64,000 bases of DNA from Dendrocalamus latiflorus (lineage: Eukaryota; Streptophyta; Magnoliopsida; Poales; Poaceae). The notes beneath the pieces were generated by a model. That model saw only the letters and a program-made list of their open reading frames with translations. It had not been told where the DNA came from and did no database searches. The stretch is from assembly GCA_017311315.1 (NCBI GenBank), contig CM029609.1:41997166-42061165 (forward strand). The letters run 5' to 3'. The position numbers and the translations under genes are program-made. Shown one piece after another: positions 11,075-22,133 of this stretch. Each line of letters opens with the position of its first letter. Position 1 is the stretch's first letter.

Positions 11075-12748
11075 TTTTAGCACTCTTTGGGTTCGCTTTG
11101 GCATAGGCAGCTAGCTCATGTAGGAATGATTCAATTTAAAAAACTTTTCAAACATGGCTTGTTTGTAGACTTGAAAGACATGAAGTTTGGTAAAAACAAG
11201 CTTGTAGTGTTTGTTAAGCCAAAAAGCAAGTGGCTAATTCTCATTCTTCCAAAAATATCAACTTCTAGGCCACTGGAGCTCTTACATATAGATTTGTTTG
11301 ATCGAACAACTTATAGGAGCATTAGGGGCAATAGTTATTATTTAGCTATTATTGATGATTACTCAAAGTACACTTGTGTTTTCTTTTTATATGACAAAGC
11401 CAAAGCCTCCGGTATTTTTAAAAGTTTTCCCAAAGGGCCTAAAATAAATTTAATTTCAAATAAAGAAAATCTATAGTGATAATGGTTTCGAGTTCAAAAA
11501 CACTAAAATTGAAGATTCTTGTGATGAACATAGGATAAAGTATGAACTTTCCACAACCTACACTCCAGAGCATAATAAAGTTGTAGAGATAAAAAAATCG
11601 AACACTAATTGAAATGACAAAGATAATGCTTGATGAGTATAACACTTCTGATAATTTTTAGGGAAGCAATCAACATCGTTTGTCATGTCACAAACCATCT
11701 TTATTTGCATCGCCTTTTGAAAAAGACTTCCTATGAGCTTCTCATTGGAAGAAAACCAAACATATCATATTTTCGTGTTTTTGGTTGCAAGTGTTACATT
11801 TTTCAGAAAGATGTTCGTCTTTCAAAATTTTAAAGTCGTTGTGATATTGGATTTCTTCTTGGTTATTCATCTAAAAGTAAAGCTTACTATTTCTTCAACA
11901 AAAACTCTAGTTTAGTTAAGGGGATGTGTGATGTATAATTTGATAAAACTAACACTTTCAAGAAAAGCAAGAGAATCTGGATGATGTAAGTGATGAAGGA
12001 TTTAGCCAAGCCATGAAGAACATATAAATTGGAGATATTAAGCCTAAAGAAGACTCCAATGAACCACCCTCATCCACACAAGTTGAGCCGCCTTCCTCCT
12101 CTAACCAAGTCAAGTTGAAATGGAAGAAGTGGAGGAGAAGAAAGAAAACCAAGTGTTGAACATCACTTCCCGTCAAAAATTCACAATGCTATTATAAGAG
12201 ATCATCCAATAGATAAAATATTGGGTGATGTTAGTAAGGGCGTTCAAACTTGATCTCGTGTTGCTTCTTATTGCAAACATTATTTGTTTGTCTCTTTCTT
12301 TGAGCCTAAACATAGAGATAAAGCACTCGATGATTTGGATTGGTTGAATTCAATGTACAAAGAACTTAACAACTTTGCCCAAAACGATGTTTGAACATTG
12401 GTGGAAACACCCAAGGAACACAACGTCATTGGCACAAAATGGGTCTGCCGGAACAAGCAAAATGAGAGTGGTGTTATGGTAAAAAAACAAGATTAGATTG
12501 GTAGCTCAAGGATTCACACAAGTCGAATGTTTCTATTTTAGTGAATCAATTTGCATATTACTTACTTTTCCATCAGACTTTGATGTTATATTATATCAAA
12601 TGGGTGTTAAAATTGCATTTTCAAATGGTAGAATAGACTAATAAGTATATGTTGAATAACCGCCCAGTTTTGAGGATCCAAATAAATCAAATGACATGCA
12701 TAAACTCTCTAATGTGCTATATGGTCTCAAACAAGCTCCTAGAGCATG
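11075..12748 (+). pseudogene. Copia element A pol, 5' part: GAG-pre-integrase, integrase and start of RT (decayed)
   Basis: Broken Ty1/copia polyprotein with many stops and frameshifts. Recognisable in order: GAG-pre-integrase (LWHRQLAHVGM, 11093), integrase core (LHIDLFD then IIDDYSKYTCVF, 11285-11390), integrase C-terminal part (FRVFGCKCY, about 11776) and RT start (HNVIGTKWVCRNKQNESG, about 12420). The last legible motif is the RT segment APRAW at 12736-12750. There the reading is cut by element B and resumes in register at 18187 (YEHL, then LRDFILLKGF). Gag and protease are missing. It has decayed far more than the other copia copies in the window, so it is probably old. Confidence 0.85.
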
Positions 12749-12753
12749 GTATG
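12749..12753. repeat. Target-site duplication GTATG, left copy (element B)
   Basis: GTATG directly precedes the left LTR. The same five bases follow the right LTR at 18182-18186. Removing everything between restores the copia RT reading frame. Confidence 0.92.
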
Positions 12754-13807
12754 TGATGCGGATACACACATGCTTAGCACTTTTCAGTCAAATACATTAT
12801 TTCACTGGAAAGAACTATTGAGCCGCACTAAATATTGTCAGGTGAATTTGTTTCTTAATGAATTTCCTTCTATTCGTGGGAACGATATACTACCTTATGC
12901 CAAATTCTTGTTTATTATTAGATTTAAATATTATGATGATTCCGGGGCCAAAGAAATGGAGAAGCACAAGGAGGGTAATCATATTTGCTACCAAGAACAT
13001 AAAGCTCAAAGCCCATGGGGATGGAAAGGAGAAAGCCAACAGCCCATGCAGCAAATCAAGGAGGAAAGAAGCCCATGCAGTGGGAAAGCAAAAGGGGAGA
13101 AGCCCAAGGACTTAAACTACAAGTTTTGGACAAGATTTTGAAGCCCAATTCGGACTTCCCACGTGCTCAACCCAATTCAAACTCGGATTCAACTCAGAAC
13201 TCATTTCGGATTCGGTTCGGGACAGTCTGACAGGCGGTTACTAAAAAGGCCATAACTTTCATAAACGGAGTCCGATTCTGATGTTCTTGTACTCATTGAA
13301 AAGATAATTTCAAGGGCTACGCAATGGATTTAGTCCCACCTTCAAATTCATCATGGATAAAAAATTTATGACCAAAACAATATGACGGGTGGAAAATATA
13401 GTTTCCTTTTTGTGAGAGTTCGTATCTAAAACCATATAGGGTTGAGTTGTACTTGGTTTGGGGACCATATGGACGTCTCAAGGGGCTATATAAGCCTTGT
13501 ATTGGCAGCCTTTAGGGCAGACCACGTTTGAGAAAAATCAATCTATTAAAGTTTTCGAGGTTAGCATTGCTGCCGAAATTCCTTATGGAATTAGGAGTAT
13601 CTTCTTCAATCAAGGTCGTTCAGCCTTTCCGCTGGGAATTGGGTGCACGATAGATCTTCGCTTGGCTGTCGGCGAAATCAACACGAGTGTGTTTTGGCGG
13701 ATTAAAGAGTGTTCATCCCTTGCATTGGCATTGGAGGATCATTACGATTCATCAAGACTCCCGTGAGTATCCATCCTACGTCGAGAAGATCGGGCAACCC
13801 CGTATCA
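12754..13807 (+). repeat. Element B 5' LTR (1054 bp)
   Basis: Starts TGATGCGGATAC and ends CCCCGTATCA. A TATA-like TATATAA sits at 13487-13493. The ORFs in it (12746-13766) are repeated in the 3' LTR and look non-coding. Confidence 0.93.
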
Positions 13808-13810
13808 TCT

Positions 13811-13822
13811 TGGTATCAGAGC
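13811..13822 (+). promoter_or_regulatory. Element B primer-binding site
   Basis: TGGTATCAGAGC, complementary to the 3' end of plant initiator methionine tRNA, starts four bases after the 5' LTR. Confidence 0.92.
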
Positions 13823-15021
13823 GCGGTTTACTCGGTAGGATCTTATCCCTTTAAATTTCAGTTATTACTTGCTATCCTATAGTCCATAAACCGAAAACAA
13901 AAAAAAAATCCAAACCCTAGTTTCGCATCTGCTATTTTCGTGAGTTTTATTAAGTCTTGATCCATTAGAAATTTTGTTTACGTGCTGATCTTTGTGTTCC
14001 TTCGCGTAACTTTATCTTGTGCCCCTATAAAACAAAAAAAAGGTAGATTCAATTTACTCTTGAAGTTGAGTCCGTGTCCATAACTCCTTCCAGATCAATC
14101 CGAGTACAACCCTAGAATCCAAGTCAGTTTTGGCTAGCTGTCCACTTCCGAATCCGTGTGGAATTTGCAATCCGAAACCAACTCTAGGGAGGTGTTAGTG
14201 TTCACGTTGGCTTCCTTGAACACCATACGGCCGAACACCATACATACAAGCTTCACTTATATCCTTTGAATACTTGAGACTAGTCATTGATATTGCATTG
14301 AGGGCTGCTCCTGAATAGTCCTAGCTGAACATTGGGCTTGTGCATCACTCACCCCGGCCAATTAAAAAAAATTCAAAGTTTGTGACCCATATACCTCAAT
14401 AGACTCAGAACAGCGAGTTGAACATATTTGGGTGATTGGCAAGGTAGCAAAAAACAAAAGAGGTGAGCAAAAAAAAGAGAAAAAGAGAGAGAGAAGGCTG
14501 ATTGGGTGAGTAGTTCTATTTCATATTTTCAGTTTGAGTAACTAAAATTCTTGAGCAATCTTGTGCCCTCTATTCTTATTTTGCAATTGGCTAGCGTCTC
14601 TCCTAGTACTTGATGCAAACGAGCTATTGTTCCTAATTGTTTCTATTTAGCTCATTCCTTTGTTGCATTGAGTCACATTGATCGTTGCGTATGCGTTCAT
14701 ACACATCACTTATATCTATTGGATTAGCACATAGGCAATATTTTCTAGCTTGGATTATTACTTAATTTTACAACATCGTGAAATTCAGATTGTGTAGGAT
14801 AAAAACTTCCTAACCAAGCACCACAAAATATCCTTTGCCGTGCAATTGTGAGTCACTTTTAAATCCGCTTGATCATCACTTGTTATTGAAACCACCTCCA
14901 AGTGTAAGTTTCTTTTGGCCTCAATTCACTTCGGAAAGGTAAGAACTTTACTTGGGAGAGGAAAAGTGAGATTGAGTGACACCACATATTACCCATATAT
15001 TGTGGCTTTTGTGTCTTCTTT
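13823..15021 (+). other. Element B leader, no gene seen
   Basis: A 1.2-kb untranslated leader between the primer-binding site and the gag-like ATG. It is AT-rich with A runs, and no coding signal was seen. Confidence 0.7.
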
Positions 15022-16743
15022 GTGCTACTAACCATGTCAGGTGGAGACGACAACATGGGAGAGGAGCATGGTCTGAATTCCCCGGTGACTCGCTTTCAAC
15101 ATCAGGCATCAAAAAGTACATTGCAACAAGAGCTCCAATCAGGCACCACTGCTAAGCATGTACAACTTAAGGCGGATATGCAGGATTTCCATATTGAGCT
15201 CAATCAACAAATGAAGGTGTTACACAAAAACATCGTGAATGATATTGTGCAAGCACTTCGTCCCCAACAAGAAGAAGATAGCTTTGTTCCTTTCTATGGC
15301 AGTGATGATCCAGAGGAGTATCTTGAGTGGGAATGGCGAATGGAGAAAGTGTTTAGATTTTAGAAACTTTCCAAAGACCAAGAGGTGATGCGTGCCACGA
15401 GGGAGTTTGAAGACTATGCTTATAGTTGGTGGCAACAACTAATTGGAAAATAATTCATTAAATCTTGGTCAGATTTGAAGGCGTACATGAGAAGCGAGTT
15501 CGTGCCATCCTATTATGTGCAGGAATTACTTCACCATCTGGAGAATATCACACAAGAGAGTAATACTGTCCAAGATTACTATTTTGAACTGCAAGATGCG
15601 ATGCGTCGTGCTGGTGTCACTAGTCCATCAAGGGAGAAGGCATACTTCAGGGGTGGCTTAAATTCTAAGATTGCCGCTGCACTTCAACATAAATATTTTA
15701 GTAGCGTGCATGATCTTGTGAATTGTGCTATTGAGGAGGAGAAGATGACCGAGCATGGGATTTTCCCTTCGGTCAAGGAGACATCTTGTGCCGCTCCAAT
15801 GACACATAAAATATTTGAGATGTGTCAAAACCCATGTGAGAATGAGAGCTATATAGCCAAATTGAGTGAGAGTGATAAAAAGAGTGAGCTGTGTGATCCC
15901 ACCATATGTGAGTTTGAGGGCATCCAAATTGAAAGTGTGAGAGGAACACCAAAAGAGAATAAAGAGGTAGATGAAGGACAAAGTGAGGATGATTTTGAAA
16001 CTAACGCATTAATATCTACTTCTAGTGTTGTTTCTCACATTGTGCAGGTTGAAATTGAAGATGAGGAATTAAACATTCAACAACTGGCATCATTGGAAGT
16101 CAAAGATGAGGAGATAACCACGGTTGAAGATAAAGTATTTGCTGTCCCATTGTTACATCATGATGATTTAGTACCTACAACACCTACATCAACTGAGGAG
16201 AACAATAAAGGTAACAATATTGGTGCTAAAATTAATTGTGAAACGGTGAGTACTTGTGAGAACTCATATGTACGAATGAAAATTCCATGTTCTGAAATTT
16301 CTTTGCTCAATTTACATAATGTGGAATTGATTACTCATAAGGAAGTTCTTACTCGAATATCTCCTAGTGATTCTTTGTGCTATATCATGTTTGATGATCC
16401 TAGAGAGCTATCTAATGTGATTGAGAATATTGCTGAAATTTCGTGTTTAAAATCACTAGTTAGTACCTATGCATATACATATAAGTTCAATTTGATTGGA
16501 AATTATGGTATAGATGATAAGTTTTATGTTTACCGAATATGCATTATATGTGATGAGCTTGCTGAATTGAAATTGCATATTTTGGATAAACAAACTTTTG
16601 TGCTATATCATGATCACAATGAGATGAGTTTCAACAATAGTGATTCATGTTTTAAAAGATTTCTTAAGCCTACTTATTCATCCTTTAATTACAATCATGT
16701 ACAAATAATCAGAGTAGCGCAGTTTAAGCATGGAAGGAACTAA
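15022..16743 (+). pseudogene. Gag-like ORF of element B, two in-frame stops
   Basis: A single frame of about 573 codons interrupted by TAG (15361-15363) and a TAA (about 15451). The reading continues in register across both (EKVFRF*KLSKDQEV, then QLIGK*FIKSWSDLK). The first 250 codons resemble the capsid part of Ty3-type gag (SDDPEEYLEWEWRMEKVF, YSWWQQL, SWSDLKAYMRSEFVPSYY). The remaining ~300 residues are acidic, have no zinc knuckle and match nothing I recognise. In related elements this protein builds the virus-like particle. Whether the two stops are recent decay or the C-terminal half has its own role cannot be decided here. Confidence 0.8.
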
Positions 16744-17113
16744 AAATTTTCTGCCCCATATTTGAACAACTTAATTTGGTTTGGCCCATTAATGACTTGT
16801 CCATGTGCTTAGCAAAGTCAAGGATGACTTTTTCTCATGGGAGGGAGAATGATATGAAAGACAATATTGCAATGTATACATCTTATGGTTGTTGTTATAT
16901 TAACTGGTTTGTGTGGAACAACGAGAATGACACATAATTGATTCATACATATGCAATGCATATGTGTTTTTCTTTTTATCTACTACGCCTTCAGATGTTC
17001 TTGATATGCTAAGCAAAAGAAGTGTTGATGACAAATATATATACCATGCATATACGTTGTATTCTTTGCTTAGTACAATTTCAGGCTACCAAAAGCCGAG
17101 GATGGCTTTTCTT
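16744..17113 (+). other. Element B 3' untranslated spacer
   Basis: 370 bases between the gag-like stop and the polypurine tract. No coding signal and no trace of pol. Confidence 0.7.
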
Positions 17114-17127
17114 GAAGAAGGGGAGGA
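17114..17127 (+). promoter_or_regulatory. Element B polypurine tract
   Basis: GAAGAAGGGGAGGA lies directly before the 3' LTR. This is the primer site for plus-strand synthesis. Confidence 0.88.
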
Positions 17128-18181
17128 CGATGCGGATACACACATGCTTAGCACTTTTCAGTCAAATACATTATTTCACTGGAAAGAAGTATTGAGCCGC
17201 ACTAAATATTGTCAGGTGAATTTGTTTCTTAATGAATTTCCTTATATTCGTGGGAACGATATACTACCTTATGCCAAATTCTTGTTTATTATTAGATTTA
17301 AATATTATGATGATTCCGAGGCCAAAGAAATGGAGAATCACAAGGAGGGTAATCATATTTGCTACCAAGAACATAAAGCTCAAAGCCCATGGGGATGGAA
17401 AGGAGAAAGCCAACAGCCCATGCAGCAAATCAAGGAGGAAAGCAGCCCATGCAGTTGGAGAGCAAAAGGGGAGAAGCCCAAGGACTTAAACTACAAGTTT
17501 TGGACAAGATTTTGAAGCCCAATTCGGACTTCCCACGTGCTCAACCCAATTCAAACTCGGATTCAACTCAGAACTCATTTCGGATTCGGTTCGGGACAGT
17601 CTGACAGGCGGTTACTAAAAAGGCCATAACTTTCATAAACGGAGTCCGATTTTGGTGTTCTTGTACTCGTTGAAAAGATAATTTCAAGGGATACGCAATG
17701 GATCTAGTCCCACCTTCAAATTCATCACGGATAAAAAAGTTATGACCAAAACAATATGACGGGTGGAAAATATAGTTTCCTTTTTGTGAGAGTTCGTATC
17801 TAAAACCATATAGGGTTGAGTTGTACTTGGTTTGGGGACCATATGGACGTCCCAAGGGGCTATATAAGCCTTGTATTGGCAGCCTTTAGGGCAGACCACG
17901 TTTGAGAAAAATCAATCTATTAAAGTTTTCGAGTTTAGCATTGCTGCCGAAATTCCTTATAGAATTAGGAGTATCTTCTTCAATCAAGATCGTTCAGCCT
18001 TTCCATTGGGAATTGGGTGCATGATAGATCTTCGCTTGGTGGTCGACGAAATCAACACAAGTGTGTTTTGGCGGATTAAAGAGTGTTCGTCCCTTGCATT
18101 GGCATTGGAGGATCATTACGATTCATCAAGACTCCCGTGAGTATCCATCCTACGTCGAGAAGATCGGGCGACCCCGTATCA
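17128..18181 (+). repeat. Element B 3' LTR (1054 bp)
   Basis: Same length as the 5' LTR. The first base has changed (CGATGCGG instead of TGATGCGG). Ends CCCCGTATCA, followed by the right GTATG at 18182-18186. The TATA-like site is at 17861-17867. Confidence 0.93.
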
Positions 18182-18186
18182 GTATG

Positions 18187-19284
18187 AGCATCTTAGAGAT
18201 TTTATACTCTTAAAAGGATTCAAAATTGAAAAAAAATGATACAACATTGTTCACTAATGTAATGGATGATGATTTCTTTGTATATCAAATTTATGTTGAT
18301 GATATTATCTTCGGGTCTACTAATCATGATTTTTTCAAGGAATTTGGTGATATGATATCCAGTTAATTTGAGATGTCTATGGTTGGAAATCTTAACTACT
18401 TTCTTGGATTTCAAATCGAGCAACTTAAGAATGGGATGTTCATGAGCCAAACCAAATACATGAAGGATCTACTCAAAAAATTTGACATGGAGGTCGCCAA
18501 GCCAATCAAGACTCATACAGCTACTAGCGGTCATCTTGACCTTAATGAGAGAGGTAAATCGAAAGATTTAAAACTTTACAGATCTATAGTTGGTAGTTTG
18601 TTGTATCTTACCGCATCTAAGCTTGATATTATGTAGTTTGTTGTATCTTACCGCATCTAAGCTTGATATTATGTTTAGTATTTGCATATGTGCAAGATTT
18701 CAAACATCACTAAAAGAGTGTCATTTAATGGTCGTGAAAAGAATTCCTAGATATTTAAAGGATTCTTCTAGCATTAGCTTGTGGTATCTTAAAGGTGCTA
18801 AATTCGATTTAATTAGATATTCATATTCTAATTATATAGGTTACAAAGTGGATAGAAAAAGCAAATCGAGTAGTTGTCATTTGTTATTAAGATCTTTGGT
18901 TTCATGGTCATCTAAGAAACAAAATTTTGTAGCCCTATCCATCGCCAAAGTTGAATATGTTTCCATGGGTAATTCTTGTGCTCAATTGCTATGGATGAGG
19001 CAAATATTGATGGATTGTGGAATTGAATTTAAAAGCATGCCTCTCTTATGTGACAATGATAGTGCCATGAAGGTAGCCAATAACCCAATCTAACACCCAA
19101 GGACCACGCATATAGATATCCGCCATCAATTTTTGAGAGATCATGTGAGCAAAGGTGATATAGTCATTAGCCATATACGGACCGATGATCAATTATCTAA
19201 TATCTTCACCAAACCATTAGATGAAAGCCAATTTTATAAGTTGAGGAATGGGTTAAATATCATAGATTATTTTAATGTTGCTTG
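18187..19284 (+). pseudogene. Copia element A pol, 3' part: RT end and RNase H (decayed)
   Basis: Continues the RT interrupted at 12748: YVDDIIFGSTNHDFF holds the RT active site (about 18292), then SMVGNLNYFLGFQIEQLK. The RNase H part carries LYLTASKLDIMF, YKVDRKSKSSSC, WSSKKQNFVALS and AKVEYVSM. The end matches the usual copia C-terminus (IFTKPLDESQFYKLRNGL). Damage includes a TAA at about 18364, a 40-bp tandem duplication that shifts the frame (18594-18673) and a stop at 19091. The family's RT-RNase H order is intact. Confidence 0.88.
18594..18673 (+). repeat. 40-bp tandem duplication inside copia A RNase H region
   Basis: The 40 bases starting TAGTTTGTTG and ending GATATTATG (18594-18633) are repeated exactly at 18634-18673. 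Because 40 is not a multiple of three, the duplication shifts the frame and is an inactivating lesion. Confidence 0.95.
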
Positions 19285-20265
19285 AACCCATATCTCATGA
19301 TATTTACTCTCATTTGGAATTCTTAAAGTTCTTGTGAAAACCTATTTTAAAAATCTTTCTAAAAAATCTTTAATTTGATAAAAACTATGTCATTTGGGCT
19401 TTTATTGTCTATCTCATGCGTAATGATATTGAAAAGTATTTCTTTGAGTGCTATATTAAGGATCATTTGCATCCCTGTTCAGCCCCAGATTCTTCAAGAA
19501 AAATGGTACTACTGCGATATCATCGTTGGTACTACCATGCCTCAAGTGCGATACTATCGCTCCTAACTGGTGGTCCTTGAAATGGTTGTGACTGACTCCT
19601 TATCTTCATTCCTCCTCTCCATTGCGGTCCAACCAGCCAAACTATCCAAAAACCACTAAGTCCTCAAAAGTTCTCTCTTCCCTCTTCTTCCTCAAAAATT
19701 CAATCTTCAAATCTTTAAGGGGATATAGGGAAACTTCAAGCTCTCGCCATTCCCCAGTGCTTGGCAGCATTTCTCTTCCATTCCCCTAGGTAATCTATGT
19801 TAGAACTTTCTTTTTCCTCTTGTACGCTATCTTTTTCAATTCTAGGGCTAAGTAAAATATGCATGATTTGATCAATTTCTTTTGGAAAAAAATGATTAAA
19901 ACTAGTATTTGATGATGTATCATGTCTATTCCATGAATTTATTCATGCCAAATACTTGCTAAGAGCAGATTTGATAATTGCCCTAAGAACTGCCTGCGGG
20001 TGCGGTACTACCGTTCGAGGTAGTGCGGTACTACCAGCCTTTGGTAGTACCGGTGTGCCAACTATGGTACTATCATTGTAGTTGAGAAACATTTACTTCG
20101 TATGCACTATTACCCAAGTCCTGTTCTTCCTTGACTTATTCAGGTGTTGTTTGATCCAGTTGGTCATGGTAAGGACTAAAAGCTTTGTGCTCAAGAATGC
20201 CACGTTTGAGGAAGAACCGGAGGATCGCTATGAGCCTTAAGTGACACCAACAACTCCCTAGAGAG
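19285..20265 (+). other. 3' flank of copia element A with further GGTACTACC motifs
   Basis: Non-coding. GGTACTAC / GGTAGTACC words cluster at about 19504-19560 and 20000-20070, as in the 5' part (10560-10990). SIRE-type elements have a long region between pol and the 3' LTR, which could explain this stretch. The right end of the element could not be fixed. Confidence 0.5.
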
Positions 20266-22039
20266 GTGGTGAGCAACTGATCTATAGAGCTAAGCTTCGT
20301 CTCCTGAAGACAAGCTATGTGGCATGGGTTGACGCTAACAAAGTCGTATACTGTGGCTTGGTGAGTGAGGGAGTTGAGCCCCCTAACATTCCAACACAGG
20401 ATAGTGCAGTTAGACCCCTGCATTTTGATGGATACCTGAGCAACCATGAAGTGAACTCATTGAGATTAAGGATGAGGTTGAGGATGAGGCGTCGTGAAGT
20501 AGAGTCGTTGGGGCGAAAGCATAATAGTGCATTATGTTTCCAATAGACAATAATAGTAGAAACTTCCATTTCTGAAGCAACAGAGCAGACCGCAAACTAC
20601 AACAGTAGGTTAAGCAAAAGAAGTACATCTGAATGAAAGGAAGCATCGAGGAGAACAAGGTGCAATTACTGCATGGGTATATCTCCCAACCCATGGCAAA
20701 ACAAAAGGAATGACATTGTACTGCATTTTGGCTCAATGCATCGACTCAAGCAATCGGCAGACCCGGAGTTTCAAGCTGGGCCTCACCTCCTTCTTCAGCC
20801 AAGGTGTTGTTGATCCATAGTGAACTGTCTGTGTCGAACTGAAACAGAGCAGAAAGCGTTGAGATGGCCGTAGGCAGTAGCTGTCCATTCAACATTGCCA
20901 GGTAGGAATTCAAGGCCTACTCTGTCATGGATTGCCCCTCATCTAAGACACCAAGCCTGCGGGCCAATATTTCTTGTGCTTGCCTCAACATTGGTGTAGT
21001 GTGACGCTTGGCCGCTAGGCGCATACTCCAGGGAGGTGCCACTGATGAGCATTGGTTTTACTTGGTTGGAATCAGGGCCGGAGGCAGCGGTAGAATGGCT
21101 GGCGTTGGAGGTGTGAAGATGATGGAGGTGATGATGTCAATGGTGTCGGCCTCAAGTGATAGAGGCTACAGATTGCCATTTGTCGGGGACGTGAAGGCCG
21201 CTGGAGACAGCAGCAGGGGGCAGCAGATATTACAGTGTTTCCTTGTGCCACCTTGTCTTCGTGATGTGTCAATGCTGCGGAAACTGGCGATGCTTCACTT
21301 GCCACGTCGTCCAGGGAAGGTGGGTGGAAGAACGCCGACAGGCCGACGTTCAAATAGGTGCAGAGCCAAGTCAGCAGTCCTTGTGGTAGTGTCATCGTTG
21401 ATACCTTGGAGTTGATGCAGAAGGGCAGGCATTGGAGAGGTGGGTGCAGCTTCATCTTGAAAAAGAGTCTTGAATGCTAGGGTTCTTACTGTCTCACTCA
21501 CTGAAATCGGGGTAGGAGGTGCACTGATACCTGACAGTAGGAGAGGCGGTGTAGAGGGTGATGCAGACCCTCCAGGGGCTGAGGTGTCGTGTAGTTCTTC
21601 AATTGTCAATGCGGCCAAGCCACTGAGCAAGGGTGAGGGAGCGTCCCCTATTGGAGGTGGAGACACAGTTTGCTGCCGATGGCCATGTTGGATAGCCCGG
21701 TGCACAGGGAGGATCAGCTGGGGGGTTGCCTTTTACGCCGATGCCACGTGATCTTCCGCCTTGCGCATGCAGCCAATCTTGATGGGCGGCTTGTGCCTCT
21801 TCTTCGGACAAACGAAGCTTGTTGTTGAAAAGAGCGGTGAGCTCTTGTCGAAGGAGCACGGTATGTGAAGTAAAAAGCGTCTACAGCGTGGAGTCAGTGT
21901 AGTCTTTGCGTTGGGAGTGACTTATGTTCAGCTGGCCGACCTGTCGACCTGCAAAGGTGCTAAAGATGATGGGGCCAGTCGGGCCTTCATGCTGTTGCCT
22001 GCGGCTACCACTACCTCCTGAAGATTGCTGAGGCCAAAG
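20266..22039 (-). pseudogene. LINE fragment, minus strand: ORF1 C-terminal part and start of ORF2 endonuclease
   Basis: Read on the minus strand from 22039 down. The C-terminal part of a LINE ORF1 protein (Ser/Pro-rich; SETVRTLAFKTLFQDE near 21490) ends at a TGA at 20746-20748. A roughly 300-base inter-ORF gap follows, then the start of ORF2 with the apurinic-endonuclease opening motif ILCWNVRGLNS (about 20400) and HIACLQETKLS (about 20325). The endonuclease reading is lost below about 20270, so RT and the tail are missing. The 5' half of ORF1 lies at 43502-44730. The two halves are separated by the compound copia insertion and share the duplicated target CAAAG. Confidence 0.8.
22035..22039. 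repeat. Target-site duplication CAAAG, left copy (compound copia)
   Basis: CAAAG directly precedes the copia LTR start at 22040. The second copy is at 43497-43501, directly after the inverted arm. LINE ORF1 sequence continues on both sides. Confidence 0.8.
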
Positions 22040-22133
22040 TGATGAACCATGTGGAGCTGATCATATGTGTATGATGAGTAATTGACATTGGTTATGTTTA
22101 GTCGAGTTTGGTTTGAGTGGTTCGGAGTCGAGT
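22040..22133 (+). repeat. Copia + LTR, first 94 bp (left of the Tat insertion)
   Basis: TGATGAACCATGTGGAGCTG marks the LTR start. The same sequence heads the inverted arm at 35541 on the minus strand. The LTR resumes at 32947 after the Tat element, where CGAGT is duplicated. Confidence 0.9.
22129..22133. repeat. Target-site duplication CGAGT, left copy (Tat element)
   Basis: CGAGT here and at 32947-32951 flank the Tat element. The inverted arm (about 35450) has the uninterrupted sequence with a single CGAGT, which confirms the empty site. Confidence 0.95.

Larger units (their letters stand above)
12754..18181 (+). mobile_element. Element B: non-autonomous LTR retrotransposon, 5428 bp, gag-like ORF only
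   Basis: Complete LTR element inserted in the RT region of copia A. It has two 1054-bp LTRs, a primer-binding site, a gag-like reading frame, a polypurine tract and the 5-bp duplication GTATG. No protease, reverse transcriptase, RNase H or integrase is present in the 3.3-kb interior, so its mobilisation must have used enzymes from another element, presumably a Ty3-type partner. A hand comparison of the LTRs finds roughly 25-30 differences, about 2.5 percent. Confidence 0.9.

Noticed and set aside
12746..13141. 131-codon ORF, repeated at 16964-17515
   Set aside because: Lies mostly inside the LTRs of element B; the repetition reflects the LTR pair.
20319..20546. 75-codon + strand ORF
   Set aside because: Antisense to the LINE ORF2 start, whose minus-strand reading has a clear endonuclease motif.
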